This document shows, piece by piece, positions 51,889 to 60,117 of a DNA stretch of 64,000 nt. Source of the stretch: an uncultured Clostridia bacterium (GTDB taxonomy: Bacteria > Bacillota > Clostridia > Oscillospirales > Acutalibacteraceae). The stretch spans positions 62,001 to 126,000 of the forward strand of contig CAMCHQ010000002.1 of the NCBI GenBank assembly GCA_945874765.1, written 5' to 3'. A program made the translations under genes and the position numbers. Every line of letters begins with the position of its first letter. Within the stretch, counting starts at the first letter, position 1. Below the pieces are notes generated by a model that was not told the DNA's origin, did no database searches, and was given only the letters and a program-made list of their open reading frames with translations.

Positions 51889-52704
51889 ATGAAAGAGAAT
51901 AACAGTATTTCAAGGCGAGCTGTTGCACTCGGCGATTTTGACGGAATGCATAAGGCTCACCAAACAGTAATTACCGGTGCTGAAAATACCGTTATTTACT
52001 GTGTTAATAATAAATTTTCGCTTTTGCAAAAAAGCTTGTTTAAAAAGCGCTATCCAAATTGCGTTTTTGCCGATTTCAAGCAGATTAAGCATATGGACGG
52101 CGAGGATTTTATAAATAAAATTTTACTTGACAGGTTTAAGGCGCAGACCGTTTTGTGCGGTTTTAATTTCAGATTCGGTAAAAATGCGTCTTGGTCGGCT
52201 CTCGATATGAGAAATTATCTTGAAAAAAAAGATGTTTGGGTTAGAATTTTGGAACATCTTGATTTTGACGGAGAACCGATTTCTTCCACAAGAATAAGAA
52301 AATGTATTGCAGACGGTGAAATTGAGCAGGCTAACGATATGCTCGGCTATAATTTCACATTTGAGGCAAAGGTTATTTCAGGTGATATGAGGGGGCGTAC
52401 TATCGGTTTTCCCACCCTCAATCAGCGCTTGCCGAATGGGCTTGTTGTGCCGAAGTACGGTGTTTATGAAAGCAGAACCTTTGTTTGCGGCAAGGAATAT
52501 AAATCGTTTACAAATATCGGAATAAGACCTACTTGGCGTCTTTCCTCTCCTCTTTCGGAAACTCATATTTTTGATTTTTCCGGCGATTTATATAATGAGA
52601 ATATACGTATTGAACTTGTCAGATATTTAAGAGGGGAGAAGCAGTTTCCATCGGTTGATGAACTTGAAAAGCAATTAAAATATGATAAAAGCAGTATTAT
52701 TTGA
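51889..52704 (+). CDS. ribF: Riboflavin kinase / FAD synthetase, shortened N-terminus
   Basis: RibF phosphorylates riboflavin and adenylylates FMN. The 271-residue protein keeps ALGDFDGMHKAHQ, VLCGFNFRFGKNASW and ISSTRIRKCIADG of the adenylyltransferase part and GRTIGFPTLNQRLP, VVPKYGVYES, TNIGIRPTW of the kinase part. It is about 35-40 residues shorter than usual (about 310): the segment that normally carries TFDPHP and LTT-EEK is replaced by TVIYCVNNKFSLLQKSLF. The kinase half appears intact; FAD synthesis may be altered. Follows truB by six bases and overlaps the HAD gene by 23 bases. Confidence 0.9.
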   Translation: MKENNSISRRAVALGDFDGMHKAHQTVITGAENTVIYCVNNKFSLLQKSLFKKRYPNCVFADFKQIKHMDGEDFINKILLDRFKAQTVLCGFNFRFGKNASWSALDMRNYLEKKDVWVRILEHLDFDGEPISSTRIRKCIADGEIEQANDMLGYNFTFEAKVISGDMRGRTIGFPTLNQRLPNGLVVPKYGVYESRTFVCGKEYKSFTNIGIRPTWRLSSPLSETHIFDFSGDLYNENIRIELVRYLRGEKQFPSVDELEKQLKYDKSSII

Positions 52705-53344
52705 TTTTGATGAAACCTTGCAGGACAGAACGGCAGCGTTTGAAAAATATATGGATATGTTTTTAGATGAATTTTGCCCGAACTTATCTTGTGAGGAACG
52801 TGAAAAAAGAAAAGACTATATGCGCATTACAGGTAACGGCGGTTATGTCGACAGAGTGAAATGGTATCAAGGCATAATTGATGCGTGGCACTGGACAGAG
52901 GCACCGTCTGCCGAAACGCTTGCCCGTCATTACGATTATCATTTCGGCGACTGCAATGTGATTTTTGAACATACACCTACGCTTTTAAAAGAGCTTAAAA
53001 AGAGGGGATATATTGTCGGAATTATAACAAACGGTCCGTCTTATCTCCAAAATCATAAGCTTGATGAAAGCGGACTCAGAAAATATTGTGATATTACCGT
53101 GGTAAGCGGTGATGTCGGTGTTCATAAGCCCGATCCGGCACTTTTTAGATATACGGCGGATAAGCTTAATTTGCCAACGAGTGAGTGTACTTATGTGGGG
53201 GATCACCCGATTAACGATATCAAGGGTGCGCTTGATGCGGGTATGCACGCAATCCGTATGAATTGGGGTTGGTTTAAAGACCGAGACCTTAGAAAAGATG
53301 TACCGGTTATTACCGATATAATAGATGTTTTAAAGTATGTATAG
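52682..53344 (+). CDS. HAD-family hydrolase
   Basis: A 220-residue haloacid dehalogenase-type phosphatase with all four motifs: FDFDETLQD (nucleophile Asp and acid Asp), GIITNGPS, the Lys in VGVHKPDPALF and YVGDHPINDIKGALDAG. It resembles YjjG/PpaX-type nucleotide or small-phosphate phosphatases. The cap is an inserted helical domain (residues 18-90, PNLSCEEREKRKDYMRITG). Its start lies within the end of ribF, so it may be co-translated; a phosphatase next to a flavin kinase could act on FMN, but that is only a guess. Confidence 0.88.
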   Translation: MIKAVLFDFDETLQDRTAAFEKYMDMFLDEFCPNLSCEEREKRKDYMRITGNGGYVDRVKWYQGIIDAWHWTEAPSAETLARHYDYHFGDCNVIFEHTPTLLKELKKRGYIVGIITNGPSYLQNHKLDESGLRKYCDITVVSGDVGVHKPDPALFRYTADKLNLPTSECTYVGDHPINDIKGALDAGMHAIRMNWGWFKDRDLRKDVPVITDIIDVLKYV

Positions 53345-53362
53345 TATCAGGAGGAAAATACT

Positions 53363-54301
53363 ATGAAAAAAGCTTTATCAGTCTTTGTTACAATTGTATT
53401 TGCGCTTACTGTTGCTACTGCGGCAATCAGTGCGAATGCCGACGGTTTTGATGATGTTATCAATGCGTCGGTGATTTCATCTGTTCAAGACGTAATTAAT
53501 TCAAGCACAGATGATATTATTCCTATCGCTATAGGTGACGGTCTTGTATCAAGGTCGATTTCGGGCAAGGATACTATCATTCTTTCTGCTCAGCCAAACG
53601 AGGGAAGCGAATTTGTTGCTTGGTACACAAGTATGTCGAATTTAAGAAATGACAAGCGCTACAGTGAGGCTAATACTATTAAAGTTAAAATGAACAGCGC
53701 TCAAAAATATTATTATGCTTATTTTAAGAATACGCAATCAACGTCATCTGTAAGTATAAGCGTAACTATGCCATCGGATATCACTATCCCGACAAGACCT
53801 TCAACCAATCCGACTTCTTCACCAACAAATCCGACTAATGTAACTTCGACTACTACAACGGCAAGCCAAATTACAGCCGACAGTAAAATGGTTGAGGACG
53901 CATATATTGTTGCAAACGAGTTCAGCAAGTCTTTGAGTAAGGCTAATACCACCACAACAAAGGCTGCAACAACTGCTAAAGCAACTACAAAGCCTTCTAA
54001 AAAGAATAATGTTAAAAAGACTTCTATTAAATCCGTAAAAGGAAAGAAAAAAGGCTTTAAAGTTACGTGGAAAAAAGTTGCAAGCGCAAAGGGCTATCAG
54101 GTTAAGTATTCGACAAGCAGATATTTCTTTGAGAGTTTAACATATACAAAAAATGTTAAAAAGGCAACCACCACATCTGCAACCGTTAAAAATCTCAGAA
54201 GCGGCAGAACTTATTTTGTAAAGGTTCGTACATATAAAACAGTTAAGGGCAAGAAAGTTTATTCCGATTGGTCAAAGATTAAGACCGTTACGGTTAAATG
54301 A
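53363..54301 (+). CDS. Secreted Thr-rich protein with fibronectin III-like domain
   Basis: The 312-residue protein has a clear signal peptide (MKKALSVFVTIVFALTVATAAISANA), a first domain of about 100 residues with the pattern SGKDTIILSAQPNEGSEFVAWYTS (an InlB-like/beta-repeat shape), a Pro/Thr/Ser linker (TRPSTNPTSSPTNPTN), a short helix, a second Thr-rich linker and a C-terminal FN3-like domain (SVKGKKKGFKVTWKKVASAKGYQVKYSTS to VKTVTVK). No cell-wall sorting motif or membrane anchor is seen, so it may be released or held by charge. AGGAGG precedes the ATG. Function unknown. Confidence 0.75.
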   Translation: MKKALSVFVTIVFALTVATAAISANADGFDDVINASVISSVQDVINSSTDDIIPIAIGDGLVSRSISGKDTIILSAQPNEGSEFVAWYTSMSNLRNDKRYSEANTIKVKMNSAQKYYYAYFKNTQSTSSVSISVTMPSDITIPTRPSTNPTSSPTNPTNVTSTTTTASQITADSKMVEDAYIVANEFSKSLSKANTTTTKAATTAKATTKPSKKNNVKKTSIKSVKGKKKGFKVTWKKVASAKGYQVKYSTSRYFFESLTYTKNVKKATTTSATVKNLRSGRTYFVKVRTYKTVKGKKVYSDWSKIKTVTVK

Positions 54302-54345
54302 TAAAAGTCGTTTTAATGTGCAAATGTTCAATATTATAAATATGC

Positions 54346-54374
54346 TTGACTTTATATTAATTTGAATTTATAAT
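54346..54374 (+). promoter_or_regulatory. Promoter of the small Lys/Ala-rich protein gene
   Basis: TTGACT (54346-54351), 17 bases and TATAAT (54369-54374), followed by GAAAGGGG ahead of the start codon. Confidence 0.75.
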
Positions 54375-54405
54375 AGATATAGTTATTTGAAAGGGGTTCA
54401 AAATT

Positions 54406-54684
54406 ATGAATTTCAAAAAGTTATTAAAGGTTATCAGTGCCATTGTTGCTATTGCAGGCGTAATCGCTGCTGCTTATATTGCTATTCAAAAGCTTTTAGC
54501 TCATAAAGAGCCGGAGTATTTTGATGACAATGATTTCTTTGAATGTGACAATGAAATCGAAATCGTAGAAGCAAAGGCAGAGGAAGCTAAGGAAGAGCCA
54601 AAGGAAGAGAAAAAGGCTCCTGCAAAGAAGTCAGCTCCTAAGAAGGCTGCTAAGAAAGCTCCTGCAAAGAAAAAGGCTGAGTAA
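54406..54684 (+). CDS. Small membrane protein with Lys/Ala-rich tail
   Basis: A 92-residue protein: one membrane segment (about residues 9-30, VISAIVAIAGVIAAAYIAIQKLL), an acidic stretch (EPEYFDDNDFFECDNEIEIVEA) and a tail of APAKK/AKK repeats, similar in composition to histone H1 tails. The segment order suggests a membrane-tethered polycation. Orientation cannot be decided: if the tail is inside it could hold DNA or RNA near the membrane, if outside it could bind teichoic acid. Own promoter and terminator. Not recognised as a family. Confidence 0.75.
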   Translation: MNFKKLLKVISAIVAIAGVIAAAYIAIQKLLAHKEPEYFDDNDFFECDNEIEIVEAKAEEAKEEPKEEKKAPAKKSAPKKAAKKAPAKKKAE

Positions 54685-54698
54685 TTATTAACTTATTT

Positions 54699-54735
54699 GA
54701 CGGCTTTGGGTTGACCTTAGCCGTCTATTTTTTAT
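54699..54735 (+). terminator. Terminator after the small Lys/Ala-rich protein gene
   Basis: GACGGCT and AGCCGTC pair around TTGGGTTGACCTT, followed by TATTTTTTATT. Confidence 0.8.
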
Positions 54736-54763
54736 TATCATTTCTGCAAATGGAGTATTAATT

Positions 54764-55627
54764 ATGTTTAAATCCGGTTTGGTTCTTGAAGGCGGCGGCT
54801 TGCGTGCGGCTTATGAAAGCGGTGTTACCGACGCTCTTATGGAAAATAATATTACATTTCCTTATGTTATCGGCGTTTCGGCAGGAAGCTGCAACGGCGT
54901 ATCGTTTATTGCAAAGAATTTGCACCGTATGAGAGATATTATGGTTGACTATGCCCACGATGAGAGATATATGGGCGTTAAGTCTATTTTCAAAAACGGC
55001 GAATATCTTAATTCAAAATGGATTTTCGGCGAACTTTCTTATAAAATGTTTCCGCTCAACTACGATGAATTTGAAAAGAGCAATACTAAATTCTGCGTGG
55101 TTGCAACCAATGCAAAAACGGGCAAGGCGGAATATTTTTATCCGACGGATTTCAGAAAAGAATGTGAAATTATCCACGCTTCCTGTGCGCTTCCTATGGC
55201 GGCAAAGCCTGTTCAAATCGGTAAGGATATGTATTATGACGGCGGCATTTGCGACTCTATTCCGCTTAAAAAAGCATATGAGGACGGATGTGAAAAATGC
55301 GTAGTTGTTTTAACTCAGGATAGGCATTTTACCAAAAAGCCGATAGGTCACGAAAAGGCAATCAGAAAAGCGCTTCATAAATTTCCGCTTACTGCCGAGG
55401 CGGTTATTAACAGGCAAAAGATGTATAATGCGCAAAGAGAGTTTGTTTTCGAACAGGAAAAACTCGGCAATGTCCTTGTAATTGCTCCACGTTCTCCGCT
55501 TGATTTCCATACTCTTGACAGCGAACCTATGAAAATTCAGCATATCTATAATCTCGGCTATGAACAGACAATTGACAGGATTGATGAAATAAAATCTTTT
55601 CTTAAGGTTGTGAATAAGCAGCCATAA
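54764..55627 (+). CDS. Patatin-like phospholipase
   Basis: The 287-residue protein has the oxyanion loop GLVLEGGGLRAAYESG, the nucleophile Ser in IGVSAGSCNG near residue 43 and the Asp of the dyad in YYDGGICDSIPLKKA near residue 165. It is of the RssA/YjjU type bacterial patatins, which hydrolyse acyl lipids. No signal peptide, so it acts in the cytoplasm or at the inner membrane face. Single gene with a strong terminator. Confidence 0.92.
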   Translation: MFKSGLVLEGGGLRAAYESGVTDALMENNITFPYVIGVSAGSCNGVSFIAKNLHRMRDIMVDYAHDERYMGVKSIFKNGEYLNSKWIFGELSYKMFPLNYDEFEKSNTKFCVVATNAKTGKAEYFYPTDFRKECEIIHASCALPMAAKPVQIGKDMYYDGGICDSIPLKKAYEDGCEKCVVVLTQDRHFTKKPIGHEKAIRKALHKFPLTAEAVINRQKMYNAQREFVFEQEKLGNVLVIAPRSPLDFHTLDSEPMKIQHIYNLGYEQTIDRIDEIKSFLKVVNKQP

Positions 55628-55641
55628 CCGTGCCGAAATAT

Positions 55642-55695
55642 AAAAGGAATTAGAAATACGTATTCATCTACGCTTTTCTAATTCCTTAATTTTTT
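55642..55695. terminator. Terminator after the patatin gene (bidirectional)
   Basis: AAGGAATTAGAAA (55644-55656) and TTTCTAATTCCTT (55675-55687) form a 13-base-pair stem followed by AATTTTTT. T-rich sequence on the other strand could also end the mgtE operon. Confidence 0.8.
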
Positions 55696-55711
55696 ATATC
55701 AATAACACTTG

Positions 55712-55835
55712 AACGTTTTGTCTTAATATCCTAAAGGATACGGCGACAAAACGTTGGGCACTTTGAATTTTTAGCGAGAGGGCAGTACCAACGTACAGCT
55801 CCTCTCACTAAAAATCCAATTTTGACTACTTCTTC
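55712..55835. ncRNA. Structured repeat element, copy 2 (candidate RNA)
   Basis: AACGTTTTGTC (55712-55722) pairs with GACAAAACGTT (55745-55755), with a small inner hairpin TATCC/GGATA; GGGCACTTT follows; a second stem (55763-55781 with 55801-55819, about 17 pairs) is capped by GGGCAGTACCAACGTACAGC; the tail reads TTTTGACTACTTCTTCGCAA. The layout equals copy 1 at 39274-39390 although the stem bases differ. Lies between two convergent genes. Confidence 0.55.
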
Positions 55836-55874
55836 GCAACCTTATATTGCTTAACATATAAACCGTTAATAATT

Positions 55875-57263
55875 TTATATATGAAGAATTGCTGTGGAAA
55901 GGCCGAAATAAATAAGAAGCGAAAGTGCGTCGACAATTGTTGTGATAAACGGTGACGACATAACCGCAGGGTCAAATTTAAGCTTCTTTGCAAATATCGG
56001 CAATGTGCAGCCGACTATTTTCGCAAAAATTATTTCTATAAACAATGTAAGGCTTATTACAAGGTCAACTTTAAACGTAATTCCTTTTGTTCCGAGCAGG
56101 AGCTTATCAATGAGAATAATCTTAAAGAAATTGACTATTGAAAGTGTTAAGCCGCAGACAAAGCCTACCCGTATTTCTTTCCAAATAACTTTGAAAATAT
56201 CGTTTAAATCAATCTCGTTGAGCGAAAGGGCACGAATGATTGTCGCACTTGCCTGACCGCCCGAATTACCGCCTGTATCCATAAGCATAGGAATAAATGC
56301 GGTGAGCACAATGAGCGCCGAAAGTTTATCTTCAAAAGATGTGATAATCATACCGGTAAACGTTGCGCTTATCATTAAAAGAAGAAGCCAGGGAATACGG
56401 GATTTGTATGTTTCAAAAATACCGATTTTAAGATACGGCTTTTCAGTTGTACGCACCATAGCGTTCATCTTGTGGATATCCTCGGTGTTTTCCTCCTGCA
56501 ATACGTCGATAGCATCGTCGAACGTAATAATTCCGACAAGCCTTTCCTCCATATCAACAACGGGAAGTGCAAGGAAGTTATATTTGTCAAAAAGATTAGC
56601 CGCCGTTTCCTTGTCATCGTGAGTATTTACGAAAATGATATTCGTTTCCATAAAATCCTCAATCCTGTCGTCGTAATTGTGCAAAAGAAGCTCTTTTACG
56701 GTAGTTACGCCGATAAGGTGACGGGAAGCGTCTGTAACATAACAGGTGTAAATCGTTTCCTTATCAACACCCGTTCTCCTTATGCGCTTGAAAGCGTCCT
56801 CAACGGTGCTGTCACGTTTAAGGTCTACAAACTCTGGCGTCATAATCGAACCGGCACTGTCCTCGGGATATTTAAGAAGAGTGTTGATTGATTTACGTGT
56901 TTGCGAATCGGTATTTTTAAGTATTCTTTTAACTACCGTTGCAGGCATTTCCTCGATAATATCAACCGTATCGTCAAGGTAAAGCTCATCAATAACCTCT
57001 TTAAGCTCGGTATCGGAAAAGGCGGTAATAAGCGCTTCCTGAGTGTCACCGTCAAGTTCAACAAAGGTTTCAGCCGCTTCCTCTTTCGGTAAAAGCCTGA
57101 ATAAAAGAAGCATTTGCTCTTTAGGCAATTCCTCGAAAATTGCGGCAATATCGGTAGGGTTGATTTCAATAAGAATATCTTTGATTTTATGGAATTCTTT
57201 TTTTGTGCAAAGCTCGGAGATTTCCTGCGCAGTTTCGTCGTTGTTTAATTCTTCGAGTTCCAT
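55875..57263 (-). CDS. mgtE: Magnesium transporter MgtE
   Basis: MgtE is a Mg2+-gated magnesium channel of the inner membrane. The 462-residue protein has the N domain (IFEELPKEQMLLLFRLLPKEEAAETFVELD), two CBS domains (SIMTPEFVDLKRDSTVEDAFKRIRRTG and ALPVVDMEERLVGIITFDDAIDVLQEENTEDIHKMNAMV) and a five-segment membrane domain with PMLMDTGGNSGGQASATIIRALSLNEI, the typical pore segment. Length is usual. It is the last gene of a four-gene minus-strand operon; no M-box riboswitch is visible in the 26-base gap ahead. Confidence 0.97.
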   Translation of the reverse strand: MELEELNNDETAQEISELCTKKEFHKIKDILIEINPTDIAAIFEELPKEQMLLLFRLLPKEEAAETFVELDGDTQEALITAFSDTELKEVIDELYLDDTVDIIEEMPATVVKRILKNTDSQTRKSINTLLKYPEDSAGSIMTPEFVDLKRDSTVEDAFKRIRRTGVDKETIYTCYVTDASRHLIGVTTVKELLLHNYDDRIEDFMETNIIFVNTHDDKETAANLFDKYNFLALPVVDMEERLVGIITFDDAIDVLQEENTEDIHKMNAMVRTTEKPYLKIGIFETYKSRIPWLLLLMISATFTGMIITSFEDKLSALIVLTAFIPMLMDTGGNSGGQASATIIRALSLNEIDLNDIFKVIWKEIRVGFVCGLTLSIVNFFKIILIDKLLLGTKGITFKVDLVISLTLFIEIIFAKIVGCTLPIFAKKLKFDPAVMSSPFITTIVDALSLLIYFGLSTAILHI

Positions 57264-57289
57264 ATTTTCATCTCACTTCCATAAATATT

Positions 57290-57850
57290 TCAGTCCAAAC
57301 GGTAAAACGGCTTTTCGCTATCGTCATAAGGATTTATAAGTTTTTTCTTAAACGTTAAATACAAAACAGTCAATACCAAAGCCCCGATTAAAACAGCGCC
57401 TGAGCATATAAGAAAATCTGTTCTTTGATAAAATTTCTGCTTCGTAACATAAACTGCATAACCGTTTTGATTTATTTCGTTTTCTATTTCACTTGTCGTT
57501 TTATCAATACGCTTTATTTGTATGGTGTATTTTTTCTTTTCGTCATTTGATGTGCAAATTACGGTGATTTCCGGCTCTTGCTTGATATCAAGTGTTAAGT
57601 CTATCTTGCTTGCTTTTGCATTTTCGCTTTTTGGCGTCGGCGTGATAACTATTTTTGTTAAATCGCTCGGAATATAAAGCGTATATTTTGTTTTACCTGC
57701 GTCAAATTTCGGGTCAAGCACACCGCAGCTTACTTCAATGCTTTTTAAGTCGGCGTCACTTGTTTTTGCAAAGACCTGCAAAGGTACAATGCTTGATATT
57801 AAACTTATTGCAAGCATAATAAGGGCAAATTTGCAAAGTGCCTTTTTCAT
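57290..57850 (-). CDS. Membrane protein with cadherin-like beta-sandwich domain
   Basis: A 186-residue protein with a signal peptide (MKKALCKFALIMLAISLISSIVPLQVFA), an extracellular cadherin-like beta sandwich (DADLKSIEVSCGVLDPKFDAGKTKYTLYIPSDLTKIVITPTPKSENA to KKYTIQIKR), a short linker and one C-terminal membrane segment (LICSGAVLIGALVLTVLYLTF) with a basic cytoplasmic tail. The beta-sandwich type is common in clostridial surface proteins. Sits between the DUF4015-like gene and mgtE with about 20-base gaps. Function unknown. Confidence 0.8.
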   Translation of the reverse strand: MKKALCKFALIMLAISLISSIVPLQVFAKTSDADLKSIEVSCGVLDPKFDAGKTKYTLYIPSDLTKIVITPTPKSENAKASKIDLTLDIKQEPEITVICTSNDEKKKYTIQIKRIDKTTSEIENEINQNGYAVYVTKQKFYQRTDFLICSGAVLIGALVLTVLYLTFKKKLINPYDDSEKPFYRLD

Positions 57851-57871
57851 AAATTCTCACCTTGAATTGCA

Positions 57872-59275
57872 TTAGTTTGCGCTTTGGATAATGTAGTTTG
57901 TAATTTTCTTGTTGTCAAGTATTTTCTTTACCTTTTGCGCATTGTTTGTTGTAATATAGTACATTTTATTGCCTGTCGATTTTTTGCTGATTTTGTTTTC
58001 TATCTGCTTTTCAAGCGAATTTCTGCCTTGTGTTGTTGTTTCACTTGTCGAACTTTCCTCAGTCGAATAAACAGGTTGTCCGTCGTTTCCGTAAATAATA
58101 TCGCCGTCCTCGTCGGTAAGCGGTATTCTTTCCTTGGTGGTCGCCGTGGTTTCGCCCTCTTTTGTCGGATAAACCGGCTGACCGTCATTGCCGTAAACAA
58201 TATCGCCGTCCTCATCGGTCAGCGGTTCACGCTTTTCTGTAGTTGATGAAGTGTCGCCCTCGCCGACTGTTTCGTTTGAATCGCCGTAACCGCTTGTAAA
58301 TTCTTCGCCGTCAAATGAGCTTGTCGTGTTGTAAACAGTATCTCCGTTTTCGTCCGTAACAGGTTCGTTTGATATACTGTCATCATTGATTGTAACGTCA
58401 ATTGCTTCAATGAATTTTATATCCTGCCCGAATTCGGCATAAAGCTTTTTTGCAAGAGGAGCAAAACCGTCGTCGTAATTTGAACTTATATCGCTCGGAA
58501 GTTTAGTATTGTCAAGCAAAAATACGGTTATACCCATAGCCTTTGTTTCCTCAACAATACTCTTGATATAGTTATACGTTGTGCTGTTGTTAGGGTCTAA
58601 ATATGCATTGCCGCTTGAATCTCTGTAAACGCTTTTGCCGTTTTTGATTGCGCTGTCAAGGTCGGAAAGGGCAACAATATTGTCCTTGTAGCACGAAATT
58701 CTGCCGATAGGTATAATGTCAGCCTGATTAAGCTTTGCAACCGATTTTTCAAGCTGAGCCGCAGGGGAAGAAATAGCACCGTATGCTCTGATTGTTGCAA
58801 GGCTGCTGTTATATCCTATTGTGCCGTCGTCACGCTTTAAATCAAATGTAACCGATGAATACGATTCGTCCTCAGCACTTTTGATAACAGAGTCAAGCAT
58901 AACGGAATCGTCAAGTGAAATCGACTGAATGCCCATACCTTTGAGCATAAGATTGACGTCGCTGAAGCTGACGCTTTCACCCGTGTTTGCCTCTGTTTCG
59001 GGCATAGCGTTACGGTCAATGTAAAGGTCCATTGCGCTGTAACCTACGCTGATAATAAGAAAGCAGGCAATAACGATTGCAACGTTTTTGAAAAGTTTAG
59101 CCGTTTTCTCTTTGGCTTTGCGCTTTTTCTTTTGCTTAGGACGCTTTGAGTCGAATTTGTCACTGCCGTTTCCTGCGTCAATATATTTGTCCGCAAATGA
59201 TATTTTGCGCCCCGTTTCCTTTTCGGTCCATTTGGTATTTCGTTTTTTGTTGTTATAAAAACGCTTTTTCTTCAT
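57872..59275 (-). CDS. Membrane-anchored DUF4015-like (glycosidase-fold) protein with repeat insert
   Basis: The 467-residue protein has a basic Lys/Arg-rich cytoplasmic N-terminus (about 60 residues), one membrane segment (NVAIVIACFLIISVGYSAMDLYI) and an extracellular region. Residues about 125-285 (YSSVTFDLKRDDGTIGYNSSLATIRAYGA, PIGRISCYKDN, VFLLDNTKLP) resemble the TIM-barrel-like DUF4015 putative glycoside hydrolase group. An inserted low-complexity region carries a 34-residue tandem repeat (PLTDEDGDIVYGNDGQPVY twice) and a third worn copy (EPVTDENGDTVYN). A short C-terminal domain resumes at MYYITTNNAQKVKKIL. The barrel appears truncated against the family, so catalytic activity is doubtful. 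Confidence 0.7.
   Translation of the reverse strand: MKKKRFYNNKKRNTKWTEKETGRKISFADKYIDAGNGSDKFDSKRPKQKKKRKAKEKTAKLFKNVAIVIACFLIISVGYSAMDLYIDRNAMPETEANTGESVSFSDVNLMLKGMGIQSISLDDSVMLDSVIKSAEDESYSSVTFDLKRDDGTIGYNSSLATIRAYGAISSPAAQLEKSVAKLNQADIIPIGRISCYKDNIVALSDLDSAIKNGKSVYRDSSGNAYLDPNNSTTYNYIKSIVEETKAMGITVFLLDNTKLPSDISSNYDDGFAPLAKKLYAEFGQDIKFIEAIDVTINDDSISNEPVTDENGDTVYNTTSSFDGEEFTSGYGDSNETVGEGDTSSTTEKREPLTDEDGDIVYGNDGQPVYPTKEGETTATTKERIPLTDEDGDIIYGNDGQPVYSTEESSTSETTTQGRNSLEKQIENKISKKSTGNKMYYITTNNAQKVKKILDNKKITNYIIQSAN
58062..58228 (-). repeat. Tandem 102-base coding repeat
   Basis: Two units (about 58062-58127 and 58164-58228) encode PLTDEDGDIxYGNDGQPVY followed by variable Thr/Glu-rich spacers; unit period is 102 bases. 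Confidence 0.75.
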
Positions 59276-59295
59276 AAATTAAAATCACTGCCATT

Positions 59296-59943
59296 TTATG
59301 CTTTCGCATTTTGCTTAAGAAGTTTGATAGTTTCCTTTGGATTTTCACTGTTGAATACCGCAGAACCGGCAACCATAACATTAGCGCCTGCCTTACCTGC
59401 GATTTTGACTGTTGTCGGATTAATTCCGCCGTCAACCTGAATGTCAAGCTCAGGGCATTTTGCACGAAGCTTTTCAATCTTCGGCATAGTGTTTTCCATA
59501 AAACTTTGACCGCCGAAGCCCGGCTCAACAGTCATAACAAGTACCATTGAAAGTTTGTCAAGATATGGATAAACGGCTTCAATATCCGTGTTGGGCTTAA
59601 CTGCGAGAGAAGCTTTGCAGCCGCCCGATATGATTTTGTCAATCGTTTTTTCGATGTCGCTGTCACATTCAACGTGAAATGTGATTATGTCGGCACCTGC
59701 CTTAACAAAATCGTCAATATAAAAATATGGGTCGCTAATCATCAAATGCACGTCGAAAGGAACATTACAAACCTTTTTCATAGCCGCAATAACAGGCGCA
59801 CCGATTGAAATATTCGGCACAAAATGACCGTCCATAACATCAAGATGAATTAAGTCTGCACCGCCGATTTCGCACTTTTTAAGCTCGCTTTCAAGATTTG
59901 CAAAGTCGCTTGCAAGCATTGAAGGGGAAATTTTGATATCCAT
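59296..59943 (-). CDS. rpe: Ribulose-phosphate 3-epimerase
   Basis: Rpe interconverts ribulose-5-phosphate and xylulose-5-phosphate in the pentose phosphate pathway. The 215-residue TIM barrel has ISPSMLASDFANLE, LIHLDVMDGHFVPNISIG (metal-binding His and Asp), PFDVHLMISDP, MTVEPGFGGQSFM and VDGGINPTTV (second Asp). First gene of the minus-strand operon that ends with mgtE; the downstream genes are not typical partners. Confidence 0.97.
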   Translation of the reverse strand: MDIKISPSMLASDFANLESELKKCEIGGADLIHLDVMDGHFVPNISIGAPVIAAMKKVCNVPFDVHLMISDPYFYIDDFVKAGADIITFHVECDSDIEKTIDKIISGGCKASLAVKPNTDIEAVYPYLDKLSMVLVMTVEPGFGGQSFMENTMPKIEKLRAKCPELDIQVDGGINPTTVKIAGKAGANVMVAGSAVFNSENPKETIKLLKQNAKA

Positions 59944-59975
59944 ATATTTATACCTCTCATTTTAAATTACAATAT

Positions 59976-60004
59976 ATTATACTTTACTTTTATTATAAAA
60001 TCAA
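59976..60004 (-). promoter_or_regulatory. Promoter of the rpe-mgtE operon
   Basis: On the minus strand TTGATT (60004-59999), 17 bases and TATAAT (59981-59976). Confidence 0.7.
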
Positions 60005-60022
60005 TGTTAAAATAAATAATAC

Positions 60023-60051
60023 TTGTATTTGGAATATTTATGTAGTATTAT
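60023..60051 (+). promoter_or_regulatory. Promoter of the ABC-F gene
   Basis: TTGTAT (60023-60028), 17 bases and TATTAT (60046-60051); the leader is about 60 bases and ends in TTGGAGGAAAAATA before the ATG. Confidence 0.6.
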
Positions 60052-60117
60052 ATATCCGTGAAAAATTAAGTATCTAAAAATTTTGTTAAATTTAACTGTT
60101 ATGTTGGAGGAAAAATA

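Noticed and set aside
57264-57289. M-box magnesium riboswitch ahead of mgtE
   Set aside because: Only 26 bases separate mgtE from the upstream gene, too few for an M-box.
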